DNA of 11,111 nt from Bacteroidota bacterium (GCA_023386395.1 JAEWJV010000601.1:1-11111), one strand, 5' to 3'. Counted from the stretch's first letter, positions 1-7,314 are shown. The notes: a model not told the origin generated them from the sequence alone. Program-made: numbers and translations.

Positions 1-879
1 ATAGAAACTTGTATCGTTGTATTGCATAATGCCGCCATAAGGATATCCGCCATCGGTACCGACAGAAAGATTTTTTAATACAGTGTAAGCGCCTTTGTTT
101 GAAACTTTAAATATAGTGCCTCCGCCGTATTGGCCGCCACCATAGCAGGTGCCATATAAAAATCCGTCTTTCGCTTTAAGTAAATCGCTTTGCGGGTAAG
201 TGCCGTCTGTTGTGGAATAAAGATGCCTCAATACAGTGAGCACACCGGCTTTTGTTACTTTGAATATTGTTCCAAAACCATATTGACCGCCGGCGTAAGT
301 AGTGCCATATAAGTTGCCATCGCTGCCTTCGGTTAAACTGGCATAACTGTTAGCGCCTTCTGTTGCTTTAACCATTGAATGAATAACAGAGAACACACCG
401 CCCGGCGTTAATTTAAAAATTGCCCCGGCGCCTGTGCTGCCGCCATTATAGGTTATTCCATAAAAATTGCCATCTGATGCCAGGGTTAAATGCCCATGTG
501 GGTTAGCGCCATCTGCATAAGCCAGGTGCCTTATAACAGTAAAATCGCCAGAGGTTGAAATTTTAAAAATGGTGCCATAAGTATTTGTGCCGCCTGCTGC
601 AGTTAAACCATACAGGTATCCATCTGCACCTTTAATTAATTCACCATAAGGATAACCGCCATCGGTAGCATAAACAAGTTGCCTTAATATGGTTATTTCA
701 CCGGCTGGTGTCATTTTAAAAATGGTTCCATAATTATTTGTGCCGCCGCTGCTGGTCATGCCATAAAAATTGCCGTCCGTATCTTTAAATAAACTGCCGT
801 GAGGCGTATTGCCCCAATCTGAAAAACCATTAATAATTGAAAAATTATTGCCGTTGGTATTTATTTGAAAAGCTGTGCC
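1..879 (-). repeat. Tandem array of about six 150-153 bp units encoding GloVer repeats
   Basis: Within the secreted protein, repeat units start at 879, 729, 576, 426, 273 and 120 (read on the minus strand), giving spacings of 150, 153, 150, 153 and 153 bases. The last unit is cut by the window edge. Each unit carries a GT(I/A)F block, a central DG(G/A)xP block and a DGxxYG block. The units have diverged at the DNA level, so the repeat is clearer in protein than in nucleotides. Unit 4 is the most divergent (GAIF and EGAN in place of GTIF and DGxx). Confidence 0.88.
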
Positions 880-1038
880 TTTGCCATTAATGCCACCATT
901 TGATGTTAAGCCCACGAGCACATTCTGCGCTTTTGCATTAAAAGAAAATGCAAGTAATACTGCTGCCAGTAAAATATTTAAACTGCTTTTTTTATTGTGC
1001 AGTGCAATGTGTTTTTGATTAGCGTAAAAATGATTCAT
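1..1038 (-). CDS. Secreted GloVer tandem-repeat protein (partial, C-terminus beyond window)
   Basis: An open frame of 346 codons runs from ATG at 1038 to the left edge with no stop, so the C-terminus is missing. Residues 1-37 look like a Sec signal peptide: a basic start, the hydrophobic run NILLAAVLLAFSF, and cleavage predicted at AKA|Q38. The rest is a tandem array with the recurring pattern GTIFK(V/M/I)(T/S)xxG, then a DGxxP segment, then a (S/A)DGNFYGxTxxGG segment. Units begin at residues 54, 104, 155, 205, 256 and 307, a period of 50-51 residues. This pattern matches the GloVer repeat family (named from Gloeobacter and Verrucomicrobia), whose fold is thought to be propeller-like and whose function is unknown. 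In Bacteroidota such proteins often end in a type IX secretion or anchor domain, which would lie outside this window. The frame and repeat assignment are secure; the role (surface or secreted binding protein) is inference. Confidence 0.9.
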   Translation of the reverse strand, partial: MNHFYANQKHIALHNKKSSLNILLAAVLLAFSFNAKAQNVLVGLTSNGGINGKGTAFQINTNGNNFSIINGFSDWGNTPHGSLFKDTDGNFYGMTSSGGTNNYGTIFKMTPAGEITILRQLVYATDGGYPYGELIKGADGYLYGLTAAGGTNTYGTIFKISTSGDFTVIRHLAYADGANPHGHLTLASDGNFYGITYNGGSTGAGAIFKLTPGGVFSVIHSMVKATEGANSYASLTEGSDGNLYGTTYAGGQYGFGTIFKVTKAGVLTVLRHLYSTTDGTYPQSDLLKAKDGFLYGTCYGGGQYGGGTIFKVSNKGAYTVLKNLSVGTDGGYPYGGIMQYNDTSFY

Positions 1039-1371
1039 AAAAAAGTTTTAGTTGTATTGATGAGATTATTCAGATGAATTCCGCTGTAAATTTTTTTTGA
1101 ATTAAGCGCTATGACAAGCCTGTGATGACTGAATTGTATAAATGGGTTGATGAAATGTAAAACGCTATGCTGTTAGTAGAGTGTATGTAAGTGAAATTGG
1201 CTTCAAACTAAAATATCAAGCCCGTAAACCTTCACCTGCATTGCACTTCAGTATTACATGGAATACACATATCATCACTTTTTTTTAGCAGTTGATACAG
1301 CGAACGATTGACGCCGCTTTACTGCCATTCTACTTTCGTGCGGCATTTATGAAAAAAATAAATCCTTTTTT
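1039..1371. other. Divergent intergenic region without a recognisable gene
   Basis: These 333 bases separate the GloVer gene (-) from the cytochrome gene (+), so both promoters should lie here. I see short homopolymer runs (T-tracts near 1091-1098 and 1279-1286) and a 17-codon open frame starting at 1258 with no supporting feature. A candidate promoter for the cytochrome sits at 1308-1338. No clear -7 box for the GloVer gene, no tRNA and no strong hairpin were found. Confidence 0.6.
1308..1338 (+). promoter_or_regulatory. Candidate Bacteroidota-type promoter for the cytochrome c gene
   Basis: TTG at 1308-1310 and TACTTTCG at 1331-1338 are separated by 20 bases. This resembles the Bacteroidota primary-sigma consensus TTG, about 20 bases, TAnnTTTG, with one mismatch in the -7 element. 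Transcription would begin near 1344, giving a leader of only about 28 bases before the ATG at 1372. This rests on pattern matching alone. Confidence 0.4.
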
Positions 1372-2298
1372 ATGATAAAGAAAATTTTAAAATGGACGGG
1401 CATTATATTGCTTGTATTAATTGCTGGCATATCTATTACTACTGCATCGAGGCAGCATTTAAAATATGATGCACCTTATCCTGATATACATGCTTCAAAA
1501 GACACCGCTGTAATAGCACACGGCAAACATTTGGTGTTCAGTATTGCACATTGTGCAGATTGCCATAGCCTCGTTAATGCTGACTCCATGCTGCAGGCAG
1601 GGCAGGAGCCGCCGCTTTCAGGCGGTTATGCATTTACAATGCCGCTGGGCACTGTTTATTCGAGAAATATAACGCCCGACAAAGAAACAGGTATTGGCAA
1701 CAGGACCGATGCTGAATTAGCGAGGGTTATACGTTACGGCGTGCACGCAAACGGCGAAGCTGTTTATGAATTCATGTCATTTCATGATATGAGTGATGAA
1801 GACTTAACGGCGGTTATATCTTATTTAAGAAGTACAAAACCGGTTAAAAACAAAGTGCCTGAAAATACACTGAATGTTATGGGCAATCTTGTAAAGGCAT
1901 ATATGGTAAAGCCTGTTGGTCCAACCGGCGATGTGCCTGCTGCGATGCATGCCGATACAACTGCCGCCTATGGCAAATACCTTGTTTTTAATGTGGGCAA
2001 TTGTATAGGCTGCCATTCAAAACGCGATTTAAGCGGTAATTTTGACGGGCCATACCTCGCAGGCGGTAATCCTATGAATGGCCTGATACCGCCCAACCTT
2101 ACTAACGATTCTTCCGGCCGCATATTTACCTGGTCGCAGCAACAGTTTATTGAGCGCTTCAAAAAAGGAAAACTTATTCCGCAAAGCGAAATGCCCTGGA
2201 ACAGTTTTAAGCACATGAATGATAACGAACTTAAGGCTATTTATAATTTTCTTAAAACCGTGCCTGCTGCGAAGACTGAGCAACCGGCTGTCCAATAA
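1372..2298 (+). CDS. Membrane-anchored diheme c-type cytochrome
   Basis: The 308-residue product has an N-terminal hydrophobic segment (about residues 7-24) that should act as an uncleaved anchor or signal, followed by two cytochrome c domains. Heme-binding CXXCH motifs are CADCH (61-65) and CIGCH (211-215). Likely axial methionines are M135 in FMSFHDMSDEDL and M274 in EMPWNSFKHM. The segment NITPDKETGIG (99-109) is typical of the cytochrome subunits that accept electrons from periplasmic alcohol or gluconate-type dehydrogenases (COG2010-like). Here no dehydrogenase is adjacent, so the electron donor is unknown and the gene looks like an orphan electron carrier. The domains appear duplicated: each has a GKxLVF segment just ahead of its heme motif. 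Start choice: the ATG at 1372 gives a proper basic-hydrophobic N-terminus and is preceded by an A/T-rich leader. The gene converges on the phosphodiesterase gene downstream. Confidence 0.9.
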   Translation: MIKKILKWTGIILLVLIAGISITTASRQHLKYDAPYPDIHASKDTAVIAHGKHLVFSIAHCADCHSLVNADSMLQAGQEPPLSGGYAFTMPLGTVYSRNITPDKETGIGNRTDAELARVIRYGVHANGEAVYEFMSFHDMSDEDLTAVISYLRSTKPVKNKVPENTLNVMGNLVKAYMVKPVGPTGDVPAAMHADTTAAYGKYLVFNVGNCIGCHSKRDLSGNFDGPYLAGGNPMNGLIPPNLTNDSSGRIFTWSQQQFIERFKKGKLIPQSEMPWNSFKHMNDNELKAIYNFLKTVPAAKTEQPAVQ

Positions 2299-2314
2299 TA
2301 ATTTTATGTATGTA

Positions 2315-2350
2315 ATCCGGCCAGGCCGCAACTATTGCGGCTGGCCGGAT
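2315..2350. terminator. Strong GC-rich hairpin between convergent genes
   Basis: The arms ATCCGGCCAGGCCGCAA and TTGCGGCTGGCCGGAT pair fully except for one bulged G, around a CTA loop. The hairpin begins 17 bases after the cytochrome stop and ends 13 bases before the end of the phosphodiesterase gene, as expected for a shared bidirectional terminator. Neither side has a clean T-tract, so it may stop transcription poorly on its own or mainly protect mRNA 3' ends. Confidence 0.65.
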
Positions 2351-2362
2351 GTAATGAAGAAC

Positions 2363-3163
2363 TCACTTCCTGCTTTTCAATATTCCCAACAGCATTTCAG
2401 GCTGATTGGTTGTAATAAAATCAAAACCATTGTCTAAAAGCAGGCGCATGTTGGTTGAATCATCCACTGTCCATGCATTGAGTTGTATATTATTCTTTTT
2501 GGCTTCCGTAATCCATGCAGGATTTTTTGCAAAAACAGAGAAGTGATAATCTGCGCCGCTTATGCCATCAGCTTTTAAAGCAGCAGGAGCAATGTCTCCG
2601 TTTAAATGTTGCGTTATGGCTTTGGGTTCAATGGCGTGAATATGTTTCATTATGTCATAATCAAAACTTATATACACCATAAGATTGGTGCAATCCAATT
2701 CATGCACTAATTGTAGTACTTTATCTGCCACTTTTATCCCACGCTCTTTACTTATTTTGGAAGGCTTTATTTCAAGCACCAGCCTTGTTGTTTTATTATC
2801 TTTTTTGCCTGCAAGCAAATATTCGCGCAGCGATGGCAATGGCTCGCCATTTGAAAGCGGGAATTTCCTCAGTTCATCAAAATTGGTCTTTTCAATAACG
2901 AGTTTATTATAATCCGGATCGTGATGAATAACCAGCGAATCATCAGCCGTCATCCAAACATCAAATTCAGAACCTGTGCATTTTAATTTAATCGCCTGCT
3001 GTAATGAGGCAATAGAATTTTCAGGAAAACCGTTCAGCTTATAAGCACCCCTGTGCGCCACAACAGGATTGTTTGCAAACTTAATTTTTGAACTGCTGCT
3101 CTTTGTTACAGAACAGGCAGCGGCGGATAATGCAATCGCAAAGAATACAACAAATTTTTTCAT
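2363..3163 (-). CDS. Glycerophosphodiester phosphodiesterase family lipoprotein
   Basis: The 266-residue product fits the GDPD family (TIM barrel), which hydrolyses glycerophosphodiesters to glycerol 3-phosphate and an alcohol. Family landmarks in order: HRG at 37-39, PENS at 47-50, EFDVWMTADD at 66-75, HHD at 80-82 (H81 the likely catalytic partner of H37), the metal-site-like LEIK at 130-133, and WTVDD near 231-235 in the C-terminal strand region. The N-terminus MKKFVVFFAIALSAAAC ends in a lipobox-like AAAC, so the protein is probably lipidated on C17 and faces the periplasm. No acidic Bacteroidota surface-export signal follows the cysteine (it reads SVTKS), which argues against surface exposure. 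Likely role: salvage of phospholipid head groups or teichoate-like diesters in the envelope; the exact substrate is not visible. Length is normal for the family, and the gene is monocistronic by layout. Confidence 0.9.
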   Translation of the reverse strand: MKKFVVFFAIALSAAACSVTKSSSSKIKFANNPVVAHRGAYKLNGFPENSIASLQQAIKLKCTGSEFDVWMTADDSLVIHHDPDYNKLVIEKTNFDELRKFPLSNGEPLPSLREYLLAGKKDNKTTRLVLEIKPSKISKERGIKVADKVLQLVHELDCTNLMVYISFDYDIMKHIHAIEPKAITQHLNGDIAPAALKADGISGADYHFSVFAKNPAWITEAKKNNIQLNAWTVDDSTNMRLLLDNGFDFITTNQPEMLLGILKSRK

Positions 3164-3198
3164 CAGTTATTGAATTAAATTTCAGGTTAATAAGCGGG

Positions 3199-3206
3199 CT
3201 AAGATA
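3199..3206 (-). promoter_or_regulatory. Candidate -7 box for the phosphodiesterase gene
   Basis: On the minus strand this reads TATCTTAG, one mismatch from TAnnTTTG, and it lies 36 bases before the start codon at 3163. No well-spaced upstream TTG is evident, so support is weak. The 36-base spacing is the same as for the candidate box ahead of ligD. Confidence 0.3.
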
Positions 3207-3334
3207 AATAACTGTTGCTGTAAACATTTTATCAAATTAATAATTCCAAAGCCTGTTCTCCGGCATATCAACTGCATCAGCCAATCCCAATTTTTTTCAC
3301 ATTCACTTAGCTCTATCTATGGCGCTTTTACATC

Positions 3335-4159
3335 ATGGAAAATAATTTAATACAACAGTTGAATGAAACAACAACTTTCATTCAATCAAAATATGCAAAA
3401 CAGCCGCTTATTGGTGTGATATTGGGCAGCGGGCTTGGCAATTTTACCAGTGGCATGCAGGCAGAATGTGAAATTGATTATAATGATCTGCCGCATTTTC
3501 CTGTAAGTACAGTTGCCGGTCATAAAGGCAAATTAATTTTTGGCAATATGAACGGCAAGCCGGTTATGGTGATGGCCGGCCGTTTTCATTTTTATGAAGG
3601 CTATACGCCGCAGCAGGTGGTTTATCCCGTTCGCGTTATGAAAATGCTTGGTGTTAAAACGCTCCTTTTGTCAAATGCCGCCGGCGGCGTAAATACTTCG
3701 TTCAAAGTGGGAGATATGATGATCATTAAAGATCATATCAGTTTTTTTACTGTAAACCCGCTTATTGGCAGAAACGAAGAATCGCTGGGTGCAAGGTTTC
3801 CCGATATGAGCGAACCCTACAATAAAGCACTTATCAGCAAAGCAAAATCTGTTGCTGCAGATTTGAGTTATGAAGTGAAAGAAGGTGTTTATTGCGGTGT
3901 TACCGGCCCCACTTTCGAAACCCGGTCAGAATATAAACTCATTAAAGCGGTTGGCGGCGATGCAGTGGGCATGAGCACAGTGCAGGAAGTGGTTGCCGCT
4001 GTTCATGCCGGTATAAAAGTATTTGCCATGAGCATTATTACCGATATAGGTATTCGTGAAGAAGATAATGTTATTACGCATGAAGAAGTGCTGGCTGCTG
4101 CAAGTGAAGCGGAACCTAAAATGACAGCATTGTTTAAAGCGCTGGTGGGCGTTTTGTAA
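3335..4159 (+). CDS. punA: Purine nucleoside phosphorylase (trimeric PNP/PunA family)
   Basis: The 274-residue protein matches the low-molecular-mass trimeric nucleoside phosphorylases, which split purine nucleosides with phosphate into free base and pentose 1-phosphate in cytosolic purine salvage. Visible landmarks: GSGLG (31-35, phosphate-site S32), GHKG (62-65, H63), RFHFYEGY (83-90), SNAAGG (113-118), GPTFET (191-196, with base-contacting F194 and E195), GMS (212-214) and H249. All align with the human enzyme's S33, H64, R84, H86, F200, E201, M219/S220 and H257. One departure: the residue matching human N243 is Asp (D237 in the segment SIITD), a position that governs preference between 6-oxo and 6-amino purines. 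Length is normal. The start at 3335 is preceded by only 171 bases of spacer shared with the divergent phosphodiesterase gene, and the gene converges on ligD. Confidence 0.94.
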   Translation: MENNLIQQLNETTTFIQSKYAKQPLIGVILGSGLGNFTSGMQAECEIDYNDLPHFPVSTVAGHKGKLIFGNMNGKPVMVMAGRFHFYEGYTPQQVVYPVRVMKMLGVKTLLLSNAAGGVNTSFKVGDMMIIKDHISFFTVNPLIGRNEESLGARFPDMSEPYNKALISKAKSVAADLSYEVKEGVYCGVTGPTFETRSEYKLIKAVGGDAVGMSTVQEVVAAVHAGIKVFAMSIITDIGIREEDNVITHEEVLAAASEAEPKMTALFKALVGVL

Positions 4160-4256
4160 ATTTTGTTTTTAACGGTTGGCCGACCGAAGAATAAAACGTA
4201 CGAGATCGTTTCGCTATTGCTATTCGCGTTTGACATTCACAATTCACCAATATTCA

Positions 4257-6398
4257 TCACATCAGCTTCAGCAACGATTCATGCATTTCCTGTTCACCAA
4301 AAACAGTATTGATCTGCTTTAATATTTTTTTAAGGTTGATGCCTTTCCCAATAACACCTTTAAAAATTTCGCCTTGTTCTTTTATGCGGTCAACAGCATT
4401 AAAAATGTTGAACTGCTGAACGGTTAATCCTTTCTTCACTTCATCCCAATGCAGTGGCATAGAAACGGTGGCGCCGGGTTTTGGCCTTAATGAATAAGGT
4501 GCTGCAAGCGTTGCCTGTGGCCGGTTTTGCAAAAAGTCGAGATACATTTTTCCCTGCCTGTTTTGCACGATGCGTTCAATGCTGGTAAACTTTGGCAACT
4601 GCGATTGTACGATCGTTACAAGCACCCTTCCAAACTCTTTACTTATTTCATAATTATACTTTGCGCCAAGCGGCATATAAATGTGCATGCCGGTTGCACC
4701 GGAAGTTTTGCAGTATGCATCTGCGCCAATGGCATCAAGCACCTGCTTGATTTGTTGTGCGGTCTGTATCACCTGTTCAAATGTTGTTTTATCGCCGGGG
4801 TCAAGATCTATAATGCACCAGTCTGGATTATCGGGCTTTTGTGCACGGCTGCTCCAGGGATGTATTTCAAGGCTTCCCAGCGATGCCATCAGTAATAAAC
4901 CCGCTTCATTAGTGCAGATCATATAATTTCTGTCGCCACCTTCTTCAGTGCTATATGGAAAAAGTTCAACCCAATCAGGCACTTTGCCGGTAACATCTTT
5001 TTGATAAAAACTCTGGCCATTAATCCCATTCGGATAACGTATCATGGTTTGTGGCCTGTCTTTTAAAAACGGCACCATAAAAGGCGCAACCTGGTAGTAA
5101 TAATTGATCACATCACGCTTGGTAACGGCCTTGGTATTTTTGGTTGCAGGGAAATAAATTTTATTGAGATTATTGAATGTAAGGCTATGCCCGTTTACAG
5201 TTTTTGTCTGTGATTTTTCCGTTGGGTTGAGCAATGTTTTCCGCTCTTTACCTGGTGAGCCTTTCAATAATTTTTTAGTAAGAGCGTTTGCGCCCGATGC
5301 GGTTTTTTTCACTGATTTTTTTGCTGCGGCTTTCTTTGGCATAACTGAATTTTTATTGGTTGGCACAATATCTTTTGTATGTGTTTCTTTTTCGAGGTGT
5401 ATATTTTTTGCGTTTTTATCCACTCGCATGCCTTCAAAAGAAGGATGGCGCATTACGCCATCTGAAGTAATTTCTGTGTAAGCAACTTCACAAACCAGTT
5501 TAGGATTTAGCCAGGTTACGGTTGCCTTCGGCGGATCAGGCCTGAAGCGCGATGGCTTATTTACGTCCGGCTCATGCGTAAAAGGTATTTTATTGGTGAC
5601 GAGCGGCTTGAATTGCTGCATCATTTCTTTTTGCAGCTTATCAGAAAAACCTGTACCTATTTTACCGGTATATTTCAGTTTGCCATTTTCATTAACGCCC
5701 ACCAATAATGCGCTGAATAATTTGCTGCTGCCTTCATTATTGGTAAAGCCGCCGATAATAACTTCCTGGCGCTTGTTTGTTTTTATTTTCAACCAGTCGC
5801 TGCTGCGTTTGCCGGGCAAATAAATACTGCCTGCTTTCTTTGCAATAATACCTTCAAGGTTTAATTTTTTTGCGGCTTCAAAAAACTCGGTGGCGCCCGT
5901 ATCGAAGCTTTCACTTACGCGGATAATACCGGCACCGGGGGCAATAGCATTGAGTACCTGCTTTCGTTCAGTCAGTGGCAGTTCCATTACATTATAGCCT
6001 TCAACCCACAGCACATCAAACAAATACAACATCAATTCACCATCTGCTTCACTGCGCCAGTTTTGAAGATCGCCGAAATTAGAAATACCTTCATCGTTAA
6101 TTACAACTATTTCGCCATCAAGCACTGCATTTATTTTCCATTGCTTTAAAGCATTATAAACTGCATAAAACTTTTCGTTGAAAGACTTATTATTACGTGA
6201 ACGCATTTCCACATTGCCATTATGCAGGTAAATGATGGCGCGGTAACCATCCCACTTTACTTCATACAGCCAACCGGGCTCATCAAAAGGCTTGTCAACA
6301 AGCGTGGCAAGCATAGGAGCGAGGTTTTTGGGAAATCCCTGTTTTATTCCCTTGGCAAGCTGTGCATTCAATGCTTTATTTTTTTTATTGACCGGCAT
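4257..6398 (-). CDS. ligD: DNA ligase D, ligase plus polymerase domains, no phosphoesterase domain
   Basis: The product (713 residues) is a bacterial non-homologous end-joining ligase/polymerase. The ligase domain spans about 25-335: adenylated lysine K48 in EVKWDG, DGEIVV (94-99), EGIIAKK (182-188), DWLKIK (201-206), then an OB fold with LLVGVNENGKLKYTGKIGTG and a DGVMRHPSF segment. A lysine-rich linker (about 340-395) leads to the primase-like polymerase domain (about 403-700). Its catalytic carboxylates are D531 and D533 in DLDP and probably D621 in YLDF; HPWSSR (513-518) and SGATGMHIYMP (566-576) are also family motifs. The D533-D621 spacing (88) and D533-H572 spacing (39) match those I recall for Pseudomonas LigD. 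The N-terminal 3'-phosphoesterase module common in LigD is absent: the ligase begins almost at once, and the 98 bases upstream cannot encode it. No ku gene lies in this window. ATG at 6398 is the natural start. Confidence 0.95.
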   Translation of the reverse strand: MPVNKKNKALNAQLAKGIKQGFPKNLAPMLATLVDKPFDEPGWLYEVKWDGYRAIIYLHNGNVEMRSRNNKSFNEKFYAVYNALKQWKINAVLDGEIVVINDEGISNFGDLQNWRSEADGELMLYLFDVLWVEGYNVMELPLTERKQVLNAIAPGAGIIRVSESFDTGATEFFEAAKKLNLEGIIAKKAGSIYLPGKRSSDWLKIKTNKRQEVIIGGFTNNEGSSKLFSALLVGVNENGKLKYTGKIGTGFSDKLQKEMMQQFKPLVTNKIPFTHEPDVNKPSRFRPDPPKATVTWLNPKLVCEVAYTEITSDGVMRHPSFEGMRVDKNAKNIHLEKETHTKDIVPTNKNSVMPKKAAAKKSVKKTASGANALTKKLLKGSPGKERKTLLNPTEKSQTKTVNGHSLTFNNLNKIYFPATKNTKAVTKRDVINYYYQVAPFMVPFLKDRPQTMIRYPNGINGQSFYQKDVTGKVPDWVELFPYSTEEGGDRNYMICTNEAGLLLMASLGSLEIHPWSSRAQKPDNPDWCIIDLDPGDKTTFEQVIQTAQQIKQVLDAIGADAYCKTSGATGMHIYMPLGAKYNYEISKEFGRVLVTIVQSQLPKFTSIERIVQNRQGKMYLDFLQNRPQATLAAPYSLRPKPGATVSMPLHWDEVKKGLTVQQFNIFNAVDRIKEQGEIFKGVIGKGINLKKILKQINTVFGEQEMHESLLKLM

Positions 6399-6434
6399 AT
6401 CTAAAGCTATAAAATAATTATGCCATTGTTAATG

Positions 6435-6442
6435 CAAAGGTG
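6435..6442 (-). promoter_or_regulatory. Candidate -7 box for ligD
   Basis: On the minus strand this reads CACCTTTG followed by CA, one mismatch from the Bacteroidota -7 consensus TAnnTTTG, 36 bases ahead of the ligD ATG. It lies just after the upstream gene's terminator, which supports independent ligD transcription. There is no matching TTG at the usual upstream distance, where the terminator stem sits instead. Confidence 0.4.
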
Positions 6443-6450
6443 GTATAAAA

Positions 6451-6480
6451 TAAAAAGCTGCATTTAAATGCAGCTTTTTA
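6451..6480 (-). terminator. Perfect palindromic intrinsic terminator after the DinB-fold gene
   Basis: These 30 bases are a perfect inverted repeat centred on ATTTAAAT, with arms TAAAAAGCTGCATTT and AAATGCAGCTTTTTA. On the minus strand it follows the DinB-family stop by 16 bases and is continued by a T-rich run (TTTTTATTTTATA), the classic form of a Rho-independent terminator. Because the arms carry A and T tracts on both sides it could work in both directions, but only the minus-strand gene needs it. Confidence 0.85.
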
Positions 6481-6496
6481 ATACGCTTTTATGTAT

Positions 6497-7105
6497 TTAT
6501 TGTTTGGGGAAATTGGGATCGGCTTTCACTTCATTCAACTGCTGCATATGCCGGTTTGTATGGGCAGATATCAATAATATGGCCTGGTAGGCATCAATTT
6601 TAGCAAATGGAAGAACTGCGATATGAGCCCTTAAATCATCATGCGTTGTTTGCACATAATTAATCAGGCTGTCCCTGCCCGCATTGAATGCGTTTAATGT
6701 TTCATCCAAAGTTTTATAAGGAGCATGTATGGGCTTAAAAGGTTCTGCAGCTTGTGCTTTATGACTTCTGTCTTCAACCATGCCGATAAACTGTTCATCT
6801 GTAACAGTTGGTTTAAATGCACTGTCATTAGGTGTTTGTAAAGTTTGTTGTACAAAACCAAACAAGCCCTGTGATGTTAATGCTATATGTTGCACACATT
6901 CCAGGACAGACCAGCGATCAGGTGCCGGTTTAAAATTTAACTGTGCATCCGATAAACCTTTTACTGAATTTATTAAATCGTCCCTTGTTTTAATGAGATG
7001 ATCAACCGCAAATTTTCTTTCTGCTTCTGTAAGTTCTGCTTTATTAACGATGGTAAAGCTGCTGAATAAAACCGATAATACAAGTAATGAGAAAAGTGAT
7101 TTCAT
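6497..7105 (-). CDS. Exported DinB-superfamily protein
   Basis: The 202-residue product has a signal-peptide-like N-terminus (MKSLFSLLVLSVLFSSFTIV, then NKA at 21-23), followed by a DinB/YfiT-type four-helix bundle. The diagnostic pieces are RWSVLECVQHI (64-74) and AHTNRHMQQL (181-190); H73, H182 and H186 form the usual three-histidine metal site. The family includes thiol-dependent transferases and many members of unknown activity, mostly cytosolic. An exported version is less usual outside Bacteroidota, so the substrate cannot be inferred from relatives. The gene stands alone: a terminator follows it, and the region upstream is non-coding or holds only a small divergent ORF. I rate the family assignment high and the function unknown. 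Confidence 0.88.
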   Translation of the reverse strand: MKSLFSLLVLSVLFSSFTIVNKAELTEAERKFAVDHLIKTRDDLINSVKGLSDAQLNFKPAPDRWSVLECVQHIALTSQGLFGFVQQTLQTPNDSAFKPTVTDEQFIGMVEDRSHKAQAAEPFKPIHAPYKTLDETLNAFNAGRDSLINYVQTTHDDLRAHIAVLPFAKIDAYQAILLISAHTNRHMQQLNEVKADPNFPKQ

Positions 7106-7236
7106 TGGTTATGTTTTTATGATGAATGGATAAAATTAAAGTAATCCTGTTTAACATGATTTTAGAATGTGAACATTAAATTTTTCTGCATGTATAATAT
7201 CCTATATACAATTAGTTAGCTATAAAAAATAAGATT

Positions 7237-7314
7237 ATGAAAAAGCTGGTAAAAATGATAAAAGAAATATTCAGTGTAGAAAATGGCTACGTTATTCTGC
7301 CAAGCAATGTTTGA
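7237..7314 (+). CDS. Possible small ORF, 25 residues
   Basis: An ATG-initiated frame of 25 codons plus TGA lies alone in the 283-base gap between two minus-strand genes. It encodes MKKLVKMIKEIFSVENGYVI followed by LPSNV. The leader (TATAAAAAATAAGATT) is A-rich, as favoured for Bacteroidota initiation, and a hairpin with a short T-tract starts 23 bases after the stop. The N-terminal half could form a basic amphipathic helix. There is no homology I recognise, and a frame this short can occur by chance, so this is a candidate only. It might be a small membrane-active or regulatory peptide, or merely part of a non-coding transcript. Confidence 0.35.
   Translation: MKKLVKMIKEIFSVENGYVILPSNV

Noticed and set aside
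1258..1311. Open frame of 17 codons in the divergent spacer
   Set aside because: It is very short, overlaps the candidate promoter of the cytochrome gene, and has no terminator or conserved-looking peptide.
4173..4186. Hairpin CGGTTGGCCGACCG between punA and ligD as a terminator
   Set aside because: The stem is short, with only a four-base clean outer pairing, and lacks a T-tract on either strand; it was too weak to list as a feature.
4003..4236. Minus-strand open frame of 77 codons
   Set aside because: It overlaps the conserved 3' end of punA on the opposite strand, has low-complexity Ser/Asn/Ala content and no recognisable motif; it is a shadow frame.
5260..5380. Lysine/alanine-rich stretch in ligD as a separate histone-like gene or a fusion error
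   Set aside because: The reading frame is continuous and the stretch sits exactly between the ligase and polymerase domains, where a flexible linker is expected.
7193..7198. TATAAT sequence as a promoter for the small ORF
   Set aside because: The E. coli-type -10 box is not the Bacteroidota primary consensus, there is no TTGACA-like element at the right spacing, and the region is simply A/T-rich.
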